Source of the DNA: Alphaproteobacteria bacterium
GTDB lineage: Bacteria > Pseudomonadota > Alphaproteobacteria > Micropepsales > Micropepsaceae
Direction: 5' to 3'
Assembly: GCA_025935155.1 (NCBI GenBank)
Contig: JAICVV010000106.1
Coordinates: 1-7,089, forward strand
Length of the DNA: 7,089 nt
Shown here: piece by piece, positions 1-5,007 of the stretch
How positions within the stretch are numbered: the stretch's first letter is position 1
Layout of the letters: every line of letters starts with the position of its first letter
The notes under the pieces: model-generated
What the model was told of the DNA's origin: nothing
Seen by the model: the letters and a program-made list of their open reading frames with translations, nothing else
The model's database searches: none
Program-made: the position numbers and the translations under genes

Positions 1-212
1 AGATTGCGATCGCATGCACCGTCCACCGCAATCACCGCGTTGCGAATGAATTGCTCGCGCGCAGCGCGCCGGATTTCCGGCGTGAAGGCCTGGTCTGCCG
101 CGGAAGGAATTTCCTTCGCGGCCTCAGTCCACTTGCCCGATCCCTCACGGCGCAAAAATCTGGCGCCTGAATCGCCGAGCACGACGATCCATGTTCTTCC
201 GATTGCTGTCAT
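1..212 (-). CDS. N-terminal part of a possible host-attachment family protein (runs off left edge)
   Basis: Reading the minus strand from an ATG at 212-210 gives an open frame of 70 codons up to the window edge with no stop. The visible protein begins MTAIGRTWIVVLGDSGARFL, followed by a charged stretch (about 20-35) and an amphipathic helix rich in Arg and Ala (about 45-65). A short beta strand ending in a D-S-x-x-A-R-F/L pattern right after the start is the opening seen in the 'protein required for attachment to host cells' family (Host_attach, related to baeRF-type release-factor-like proteins). That assignment is from memory of the family pattern, with only half the protein visible, so it is weak. 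The coding frame itself is better supported: third positions are GC-rich and no other frame here gives a credible protein. No strong ribosome binding site is seen upstream; the frame stays open a little further, so the start could lie slightly upstream. Confidence 0.45.
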   Translation of the reverse strand, partial: MTAIGRTWIVVLGDSGARFLRREGSGKWTEAAKEIPSAADQAFTPEIRRAAREQFIRNAVIAVDGACDRN

Positions 213-301
213 TGTATGGATAACAAATGGGGCAAAAGGAACTTTGGTTCCGCTGTGCGCGGCGCGGCGATTCGCATAGTAAAAGTTGCGTTCAATGCGT
301 T

Positions 302-324
302 CTTGCAACCGCCGGAGTTGCAAG
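302..324. repeat. Perfect inverted repeat, 8-bp arms, 7-base spacer
   Basis: CTTGCAAC (302-309) and GTTGCAAG (317-324) are exact reverse complements separated by seven bases (310-316). The repeat lies in the divergent promoter region, about 90 bases upstream of the left gene's start. Such symmetry with a centre-to-centre distance of 15 bases suits a dimeric regulator's operator better than a terminator, since no T run follows on either side. A transcript hairpin is the alternative. No regulator is encoded in the window. Confidence 0.4.
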
Positions 325-584
325 GAATTTTTCGCAGAATGAGAATTGCGTTTACGTTGTTGCCCTCAGGCGCCCATGAGCCAAGTCATCGCCCCAATGG
401 CGCCATATCTGCGCCGGATTTCAAATCACCTCACTCGCGGGACGTGACGAAAAATAGCGCCCTGTTCATTACGGCCCGGCGGCGAGAGCGCGCCTTGCCA
501 CTGTGCAGGTCTAATCCCGGACGGGTTCTTTGAAGCTCTCGCGCTGAACGGATTGGCGCTGTAAGTTCCGCGGGCGGAGAGTGC

Positions 585-589
585 AGGGG
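585..589 (+). promoter_or_regulatory. Ribosome binding site of the desaturase
   Basis: AGGGG at 585-589 stands five bases before the ATG at 595 and supports that start for the desaturase. Confidence 0.6.
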
Positions 590-594
590 CGAAT

Positions 595-1509
595 ATGTGG
601 CAACGCCAGAAGGGCGGCGCGATCAACGCGGCGCTGTTGGCTGTGGTGGGCAGCATTGCGGCGCTGGAATTTGGCGCACTGCCCCTTTTTGCTCACCTGA
701 ATAGCACAGCAGCAGCGGTGTTCGTGATCGTCCTCGCGGCGACTGCGCCGCTGCATTACGGCCTGATGCATGAGACCGTGCATGGTCATCTTTTCGGCGT
801 CGAGAAAGTGGATCGGGCCATCGGCCGCATCCTTGGCGTCCTTCTCGGTCTACCGTGGGAGACAATGCGCTTCGGCCATTTGGCCCATCACAGCCAGAAC
901 CGGCATAGTTTCGACCGGCCGGAAGCCTTGCAGCCAGGGCAGTCGCGAATCGCTGCCTATTGTATCTATTACTTCAAGCTAATCGTCGGCCATGCACTGA
1001 GTTACGCGCTGATCCCCCTGGCAACGCTGCTGCCCGTGACCACCACGCGAAGCGTGCTGAGCCGGCTGGACAGCAATCCGGAGAGCGCGCCGCTGCGCGC
1101 CGCCGCGTTGCGCACCTTCACCAACATGAAACGGCGCAACGCCATCCGCTTCGATCTGGCAGCAATTGCCGTGCTGTTTGGCGCAGCGCTCTGGCTGTGG
1201 GGCGCCGCGTGGCCTGTTTTTGTCTGCTGCATTGCCGCGCGCTGGAGCGTACTCTCGCTGCTCGACAACGCGCCGCACTACGGCATGCCGCTGGACTCCG
1301 GCCTCGATGCGCGCAATACCGCGCTCTCGCCCTTCATGAGAATTCTGGTGATGAACGGCAACTACCACGGCACTCATCATCATGCGCCACAGCTGCGCTG
1401 GCACGAATTGCCCAGCGCATTTGCACGGTCCGGCGCAAGGCCCGAAGGCAGCTGGTTTGTAGCGTTGCTGCGGCAATTCCGCGGGCCCATGCGTTTGGAG
1501 AAAGCATGA
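595..1509 (+). CDS. Membrane fatty acid desaturase (three-histidine-box family)
   Basis: The 304-residue product is a di-iron membrane desaturase/hydroxylase of the FA_desaturase superfamily, expected to use oxygen and an electron donor to introduce a double bond into (or hydroxylate) an acyl chain in the inner membrane. All three histidine boxes are present: HETVHGH at 59-65 (HxxxH), HLAHH at 95-99 (HxxHH), and HGTHH at 258-262 (HxxHH), with a further His at 228 in a DNAPHYG motif that often supplies an extra ligand. Hydrophobic segments fall at about 11-30, 37-55, 121-145 and 187-223, giving the usual arrangement with the boxes on the cytoplasmic face. The length is at the short end for the family but nothing is missing. 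The ATG at 595 has AGGGG five bases upstream. The stop overlaps the start of the next gene (ATGA, 1506-1509), so the two are very likely co-translated. The exact substrate and regiospecificity cannot be read from the sequence; carotenoid or other lipid hydroxylation is a possible alternative. Confidence 0.88.
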   Translation: MWQRQKGGAINAALLAVVGSIAALEFGALPLFAHLNSTAAAVFVIVLAATAPLHYGLMHETVHGHLFGVEKVDRAIGRILGVLLGLPWETMRFGHLAHHSQNRHSFDRPEALQPGQSRIAAYCIYYFKLIVGHALSYALIPLATLLPVTTTRSVLSRLDSNPESAPLRAAALRTFTNMKRRNAIRFDLAAIAVLFGAALWLWGAAWPVFVCCIAARWSVLSLLDNAPHYGMPLDSGLDARNTALSPFMRILVMNGNYHGTHHHAPQLRWHELPSAFARSGARPEGSWFVALLRQFRGPMRLEKA

Positions 1510-2033
1510 GCCTGCCCGAATCCAGCACGGAAGCCGCTCCCGTTCCTGCTGCGGAAGCGTTGCCCTCCGAAGTGCCGCCGGACGATTCGCACGAACGCTG
1601 GCGTTTCTTCCGTGACGTGTGCGTGTTTCAGGTAAAGCTCGTTTTGGGGAACATCCATAATTTCGTGTTCGTGCCGGTATCGCTCGCCGCCGCGGCCGCC
1701 GACGTGCTGTTCAAGCACCAGCGCCACGGCTCGCGTTTTTACAAGGTGATGGAATGGGCGCGGGATGCCGAGCACAGGATCGGCGTGTACAGCGCGCTGG
1801 ATGAAGACGGCGCGCCGCGTTCCTATTCCGTGGACGCCGTGATTGCTCGCATTGAAGATGTCATTGTGCGCGAATACGCAAAGGGCGGCACGGCCGCGAG
1901 CGTCAAGGCGGCGGTGGATCGCGCCTTCGACAAGATACAGACGGAGTCGCCGGCCACGCCGGAAGACATTCTGAAACGCGCCGCGGAGAAGCTTCGGGAG
2001 AAGGCGAAGCGCCGCGGCTCGGCGCCGCCCTAA
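1506..2033 (+). CDS. Conserved-looking 175-residue membrane-associated protein of unknown function
   Basis: The ATG at 1506 overlaps the desaturase stop in an ATGA junction, which decides the start: an upstream continuation of this frame lies inside the desaturase. The product has an acidic, Pro/Ala-rich N-terminal tail (1-30), a hydrophobic region from about 38 to 70 that could form one membrane hairpin or a membrane-bound helix, a middle part (72-125) with mixed charge, and a very basic C-terminus (about 158-172, Lys/Arg-rich with several Glu). The segment around 34-64 (FFRDVCVFQVKL followed by a hydrophobic PVSLAAA stretch) resembles a family of short proteobacterial proteins of unknown function that I recall without a name. 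No catalytic motif is visible. The coupling suggests a role linked to the desaturase or to membrane lipids, which is inference. Its last four bases overlap the convergent deacetylase gene. Confidence 0.8.
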   Translation: MSLPESSTEAAPVPAAEALPSEVPPDDSHERWRFFRDVCVFQVKLVLGNIHNFVFVPVSLAAAAADVLFKHQRHGSRFYKVMEWARDAEHRIGVYSALDEDGAPRSYSVDAVIARIEDVIVREYAKGGTAASVKAAVDRAFDKIQTESPATPEDILKRAAEKLREKAKRRGSAPP

Positions 2034-3058
2034 CGCTGCTCAAAGCCTTCCAGCACGTTGACGGTAATCTCCGCCAGCGCATCGAGATTGTAGCCACCCT
2101 CGAACACGAACAGCGTGGGCTTGCACAAACCGGCGATGGCTCGGCCAATCCGCAGGTAGTCCTGAACCTTCAGACGGAAATGCGAGATAGGGTCGGCTTC
2201 GAATGTGTCGAGGCCAAGCGAAACGAGGAGCACATCGGGGCTAAATTCGCGAACGCGTGAAAGAGCAGTATCCAGCGCCTGTGAGTAACTGTCCCATGCG
2301 GTGAGGCGTGGCAGCGGCAGATTGACATTGAATCCCTCGCCTGCATCGGCGCCGCGCTCGTCGGCAAAACCGAGAAAGTGCGGGTAGGCAAAAGACGGAT
2401 CGGCGTGAACGGAGACGAACAGCACATCGCTACGGCGATAGAAGATCGATTGCGTGCAGTTGCCGTGGTGGTAGTCGACATCGAGGATGGCGGGGCGCAG
2501 GCCCCGATCCACCAGCCATTGCGCCGCAATCGCGGCATTGTTGAAGTAGCAGTAACCGCCGAACACATCGGCGCTGGCGTGGTGACCGGGTGGCCGGGTC
2601 AGCGCAAGGACGGCGCGCTCACCGCGCTGAATTTGTTGTGCCGCCGTAAGCGCGGCATCCACGGCTGCGCGTGCCGCGTCGATGGTGCCGCGGCCGATGG
2701 GCGTTGCCGTATCGGAAGCGTAGGAACCGAGCCGCGATTCGATATCGCTCACGTTAAAACGCATGCCACGCACGGGCCACGCCGACGGAAAGGCTTCTGC
2801 CGTGTCGCCGGAATAACGGATACGCCAATCGTCGTAGGCCGTGCGCAGGAAACCAACGAAGCGGCTGTCATGAACGCGCAGGACAGGTTCGTCACCGAAC
2901 TCTTCGGGCGGCAGGATGGGACCGATCTTCCGCCGCTCGATTTCCGCCCGCACCCGCTCGGCGCGTTCGGGAATTTCCACGGCGGGCGAAAGGCGCCCAG
3001 CTTCGAACTCCTCTTTCGGCGCGTGCGCTCTGTGCGCGGGTGAATAAATCGTCTTCAT
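2030..3058 (-). CDS. Acetylpolyamine amidohydrolase, histone deacetylase superfamily
   Basis: The 342-residue product belongs to the arginase/deacetylase fold and best fits bacterial acetylpolyamine amidohydrolase, a cytoplasmic zinc enzyme that removes acetyl groups from acetylated putrescine, cadaverine or spermidine. Length and motif positions are close to those I recall for the Mycoplana ramosa enzyme (341 residues). Visible motifs: RPPGHHA at 155-161 with the catalytic His pair 159/160; FGGYCYFNNAA at 166-176; LDVDYHHGN at 192-200 with zinc ligands Asp195 and His197; LGLDTFEADP at 281-290 with zinc ligand Asp284; EGGYNL at 320-325 with catalytic Tyr323. All catalytic and zinc residues are intact. 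Two oddities: Cys201 replaces the glycine usual in GNGTQ, and the second acidic residue of the polyamine-selecting loop appears to be Ala118. The start at 3058 gives the family's standard MKTIYSP opening; a longer frame continues upstream but runs across the divergent gene and adds unrelated sequence. The ribosome binding site is weak. A broader histone deacetylase-like label would be the fallback. Confidence 0.9.
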   Translation of the reverse strand: MKTIYSPAHRAHAPKEEFEAGRLSPAVEIPERAERVRAEIERRKIGPILPPEEFGDEPVLRVHDSRFVGFLRTAYDDWRIRYSGDTAEAFPSAWPVRGMRFNVSDIESRLGSYASDTATPIGRGTIDAARAAVDAALTAAQQIQRGERAVLALTRPPGHHASADVFGGYCYFNNAAIAAQWLVDRGLRPAILDVDYHHGNCTQSIFYRRSDVLFVSVHADPSFAYPHFLGFADERGADAGEGFNVNLPLPRLTAWDSYSQALDTALSRVREFSPDVLLVSLGLDTFEADPISHFRLKVQDYLRIGRAIAGLCKPTLFVFEGGYNLDALAEITVNVLEGFEQR

Positions 3059-3112
3059 GAGCCCGCTTGTAGCACCCTTTTCCCATTGTGCGGCACGGGC
3101 TATGGACTGCTT
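3059..3112. promoter_or_regulatory. 54-base divergent promoter gap
   Basis: The deacetylase and aldolase-type genes start back to back with only 54 bases between them. This is too short for two independent conventional promoters, so their promoter elements must overlap each other or reach into the opposing gene's first codons. No sigma-70 boxes are clear on either strand. Both genes have weak Shine-Dalgarno sequences here. Confidence 0.35.
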
Positions 3113-4255
3113 ATGAGAGCGGAAGAACTCAACCGCGATCTGATCGGCATACCGGGCGGCCGACAGCGTTTGCAGACGCCGGCGCTGGTGATCGATCTCG
3201 ACGTGATGGAACGCAACATCGCGCGAATGGCGGAGCACGCGCGCACGCACAATATCGCGCTGCGCCCGCACGCCAAGACGCACAAGTGTTCGGAGATTGC
3301 GAAACGCCAGATGCAAGCAGGCGCGCTCGGCATCTGCACGGCCAAACTGGGCGAAGCAGAGGCGCTGGCAGACGCCGGCATCGATTCCATTCTCATTACC
3401 TCGCCCGTGGTGACGGATCGCGGCATTGCGCGGCTGATGGCGCTGAACGCGCAATTGCGCGAGTTGATCGTTGTTTGCGACAGTGCCGAGGTCGCTGCCA
3501 GACTGAATCGATCCGCGGCAGAGAGGGGTATGCTGCTGAAGGTGCTGGTGGATATCGATCCCGGCATGGGCCGCACCGGCCTCGCGCCAAACGATGCCGC
3601 GGTGGCGCTAGTGCAACAGGTGGCAAATCCCAATCACCTCGAATACGCGGGCCTGCAATGCTACGCGGGCAATCTGCAGCATCTGGAGTCGCCCAACGAA
3701 CGGCGCGACTCATCGCTATCGGCGATGAGCACGCTGGCGCAGCTGCGCGACGCGCTGAACGCGCGAGGGCTTGCGCCCAAAATCCTCAGCGGCGGCGGCA
3801 CCGGTACCTTCGACATCGATCCCGATGCGCGCACGCTCACCGAATTGCAGGCCGGATCCTATGTGTTCATGGATCGTCAGTACAATGAGGTGTGGCAGAA
3901 GCCGGGAGAACGGCCGCCCTTCGAAACCTCGCTGTTCGTGCAGACAACCGTCATCAGCGCCAATCGCGATGGCCTCGCCACCAGCGATGCGGGCTTCAAG
4001 GCTTTCGCCACCGATGCCGGCGCGCCGCGCATCGCCCACGGCGCGCCGGAGGGTGCCAGCTACTTCTTCTTTGGAGACGAGCAGGGAGGCGTGCGTTACG
4101 ATTCATCGAACCGGGAGCTTAACGTGGGCGATGTCCTTACCTGCATCGTGCCGCATTGCGACCCAACGGTGAATCTGTACGATTGCTATCATTGCGTGCG
4201 CGGCGATATGCTGGAGGCAATCTGGCCAATCGAGGCCCGCGGCCGCGCTGCGTGA
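3113..4255 (+). CDS. PLP-dependent D-threonine aldolase / D-serine dehydratase family enzyme
   Basis: The 380-residue product is a fold-type III PLP enzyme: an alanine-racemase-like barrel followed by the D-serine dehydratase-like C-terminal domain. Members cleave D-3-hydroxyamino acids (D-threonine, D-3-hydroxyaspartate, D-phenylserine) to glycine plus an aldehyde, or dehydrate D-serine-type substrates. The opening QTPALVIDLD (21-30) leads to RPHAKTHK (51-58), where Lys55 is the expected Schiff-base lysine; DIDPGMGRTG (148-157) and SGGGTGTF (226-233) are the phosphate- and ring-contacting loops; and VPHCDPTVN (346-354) carries His348 and Asp350, the expected divalent-metal pair near the PLP. 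The set is complete, and the length is normal for the family. I chose the ATG at 3113; a TTG at 3086 would add nine residues that look unlike family N-termini, and neither has a strong ribosome binding site. Closest candidates are D-threonine aldolase and 3-hydroxy-D-aspartate aldolase (the BhcC type); the substrate cannot be fixed here. None of the other beta-hydroxyaspartate cycle genes is in the window. Confidence 0.87.
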   Translation: MRAEELNRDLIGIPGGRQRLQTPALVIDLDVMERNIARMAEHARTHNIALRPHAKTHKCSEIAKRQMQAGALGICTAKLGEAEALADAGIDSILITSPVVTDRGIARLMALNAQLRELIVVCDSAEVAARLNRSAAERGMLLKVLVDIDPGMGRTGLAPNDAAVALVQQVANPNHLEYAGLQCYAGNLQHLESPNERRDSSLSAMSTLAQLRDALNARGLAPKILSGGGTGTFDIDPDARTLTELQAGSYVFMDRQYNEVWQKPGERPPFETSLFVQTTVISANRDGLATSDAGFKAFATDAGAPRIAHGAPEGASYFFFGDEQGGVRYDSSNRELNVGDVLTCIVPHCDPTVNLYDCYHCVRGDMLEAIWPIEARGRAA

Positions 4256-4370
4256 AGCCGGCTGTTCCCTGCGTTTCTGTGACATTTTCGTTCATGCCGC
4301 GTTCAGGCCTGCCGGGGCACATTCCGGCGCATGGCCCCCGGAGGGGTGCTGAAAACGAGGAATTGGAGCA
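4256..4370 (+). promoter_or_regulatory. Upstream region of the secreted Gly-rich gene, with a phased direct repeat
   Basis: CGTTCATGCC (4289-4298) and CGTTCAGGCC (4300-4309) form a direct repeat with an 11-bp period and one mismatch in ten. One helical turn between copies is typical of OmpR/PhoB-type response regulator sites. A weaker related element, CTGTGACA, begins at 4277, 12 bases ahead. A 5-bp stem GCCGG/CCGGC (4311-4315 and 4324-4328) follows. GAGGA (4357-4361) is the likely ribosome binding site, nine bases before the ATG at 4371; GGAG (4365-4368) is too close. No -10 box is recognisable. Confidence 0.4.
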
Positions 4371-4880
4371 ATGACACGCACGAAGAAGTTTCTCGCAGGC
4401 GCGCTCGCCGCGGCCGGTATTGTTGGCGGCGCAACGCTTGCAACCACAGCACCCGCTGAAGCGGGTGTGTCCGTTGGCATCGGCGTCGGTGTCCCCGGTT
4501 ACTATTACGGCCCCGGCTATTATCCGCCTGGTGCCTGCTACGGTTACGACTACTACTACAGCGGCTATTGCGGCTACCCGACCTACACGGGCGCCGTGTT
4601 CTTGGGCGGCCGCTGGGTCTATGGCCCGCACTACTACCGCTGGTGGGGCGGACGTCCGTGGTTCTGGTATCGCGGCGGCTGGCACAATTGGGCCGGCTGG
4701 CGCGGCGCGCATTTCAACTGGTCGCATCGCGCCTGGGGCGGACGCGGCTGGCGCGGCGGATGGCATGGCGGCTGGCGCGGTGGACGCGGCTGGCATGGCC
4801 GTCCGGGCATTGGCGTGCATGCCCGCGTTGGCGGCGTCCATGTCGGCGGACACATCGGCGGCGGACGGCATCGCCACTAA
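4371..4880 (+). CDS. Secreted Gly/Trp/Tyr/His-rich protein of unknown function
   Basis: The 169-residue product has a textbook Sec signal peptide: a basic start (MTRTKK), a hydrophobic core (about 7-26) and an AEA cleavage site predicting a mature protein from Gly32. The mature part falls into three zones: a Tyr/Gly/Pro-rich stretch with two cysteines (40-72, Cys56 and Cys67), a short beta-like segment (73-90, with a GGRWVYGPHYY core), and a Trp/Arg/Gly/His-rich tail. All 11 histidines lie after residue 86 and all 14 tryptophans after residue 81. The composition suggests an envelope or extracellular protein with little fixed fold, able to bind metal or stack on sugars or surfaces; that is inference only. 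Proteins of this kind are common in Proteobacteria and mostly unannotated. It stands alone, between its own upstream region and a strong terminator. Repetition in the tail is described separately. Confidence 0.75.
   Translation: MTRTKKFLAGALAAAGIVGGATLATTAPAEAGVSVGIGVGVPGYYYGPGYYPPGACYGYDYYYSGYCGYPTYTGAVFLGGRWVYGPHYYRWWGGRPWFWYRGGWHNWAGWRGAHFNWSHRAWGGRGWRGGWHGGWRGGRGWHGRPGIGVHARVGGVHVGGHIGGGRHRH
4740..4794 (+). repeat. Internal 42-base repeat coding for Gly-Arg-Gly-Trp units
   Basis: GGACGCGGCTGGC occurs at 4740-4752 and again at 4782-4794, 42 bases (14 codons) apart and in the same frame. At the protein level the stretch 123-143 alternates GRGW, GGW, HGGW and GRGW units. It looks like recent expansion within a low-complexity tail and may vary in length between strains. 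Confidence 0.5.
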
Positions 4881-4887
4881 AGACACT

Positions 4888-4905
4888 CTGCCTTGAGTTA
4901 GGCAG
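4888..4905 (+). other. Small stem-loop just after the secreted protein gene
   Basis: CTGCCT (4888-4893) and AGGCAG (4900-4905) are perfect complements around a six-base loop, seven bases after the stop codon. No T run follows. It could protect the 3' end of the transcript or act as an auxiliary hairpin before the terminator. Confidence 0.45.
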
Positions 4906-4915
4906 CGCGTGTGGC

Positions 4916-4956
4916 TTGGCCCTGGCGATGAATGTCGCCGGGGCCAATGCTTTTTT
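4916..4956 (+). terminator. Rho-independent terminator of the secreted protein gene
   Basis: A 13-bp stem pairs 4916-4928 with 4935-4947, with one G-U wobble (4923/4940) and no mismatch, around a six-base loop (4929-4934). Three bases later comes a run of six T (4951-4956). This is a strong intrinsic terminator for plus-strand transcription from the Gly-rich gene, so the aminotransferase downstream should need its own promoter. Confidence 0.88.
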
Positions 4957-4979
4957 GCGATGATGCTGCGCCTCCGCTA

Positions 4980-5007
4980 GCTTGCGCTCCGATGTCACGG
5001 AGCAAGC
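4980..5007 (+). promoter_or_regulatory. Hairpin that would cover the aminotransferase ribosome binding site
   Basis: GCTCCG (4986-4991) and CGGAGC (4998-5003) are perfect complements around a six-base loop; outside them GCTT (4980-4983) pairs with AAGC (5004-5007), leaving a two-base bulge (GC, 4984-4985). The 3' arm contains the Shine-Dalgarno GGAG (4999-5002), five bases before the ATG at 5008. In a transcript that starts upstream of 4980 the ribosome binding site would be paired right up to the start codon. Whether transcripts start that far upstream is unknown. Confidence 0.5.

Larger units (their letters stand above)
213..594. other. Non-coding gap between two divergent genes
   Basis: About 380 bases separate the start of the left-edge gene from the desaturase start. 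An open frame on the plus strand (216-533) has an irregular composition (Arg/Ser/Pro-rich, no domain) and no ribosome binding site, so I do not regard it as a gene. The stretch is visibly richer in A and T than its surroundings between about 215 and 350, as expected for a promoter region. It holds a perfect 8-bp inverted repeat (302-324), a 5-bp inverted repeat GGAAC/GTTCC (238-242 and 247-251) close to the left gene's start, and the desaturase Shine-Dalgarno. I could not identify a convincing -35/-10 pair on either strand; the best plus-strand candidate, TTGCAA (318-323) with a 17-base spacer to GAGAAT (341-346), matches only 4 of 6 at each box. Confidence 0.5.

Noticed and set aside
216..533. 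Open frame of 105 codons on the plus strand in the left gap
   Set aside because: No ribosome binding site, Arg/Ser/Pro-rich composition without periodic structure, and it begins just outside the left gene's start in the likely promoter region.
482..542. Inverted repeat GCGAGAGC (482-489) with GCTCTCGC (535-542)
   Set aside because: The arms are 45 bases apart and made of common GC-rich words; no T run or promoter relation supports a function.
960..1505. Upstream continuation of the 175-residue protein's frame inside the desaturase
   Set aside because: The translated part is Arg/Ala-rich shadow sequence; the ATG at 1506 in the ATGA overlap is the natural start.
3059..3454. N-terminal extension of the deacetylase (frame open to 3454)
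   Set aside because: It would overlap the well-supported aldolase-type gene on the other strand, and family members begin at the MKTIYSP segment encoded at 3058.
4137..4886. Long Ala-rich frame antisense to the Gly-rich gene
   Set aside because: An Ala/Pro/Met-rich reading is what GC-rich Gly/Trp codons give on the other strand; no start signal or domain.
4955..4983. Possible sigma-70 promoter TTGCGA-17-TAGCTT for the aminotransferase
   Set aside because: Matches are only 4 of 6 and 3 of 6, and the -35 overlaps the terminator's T run; kept only as a caveat to the hairpin idea.
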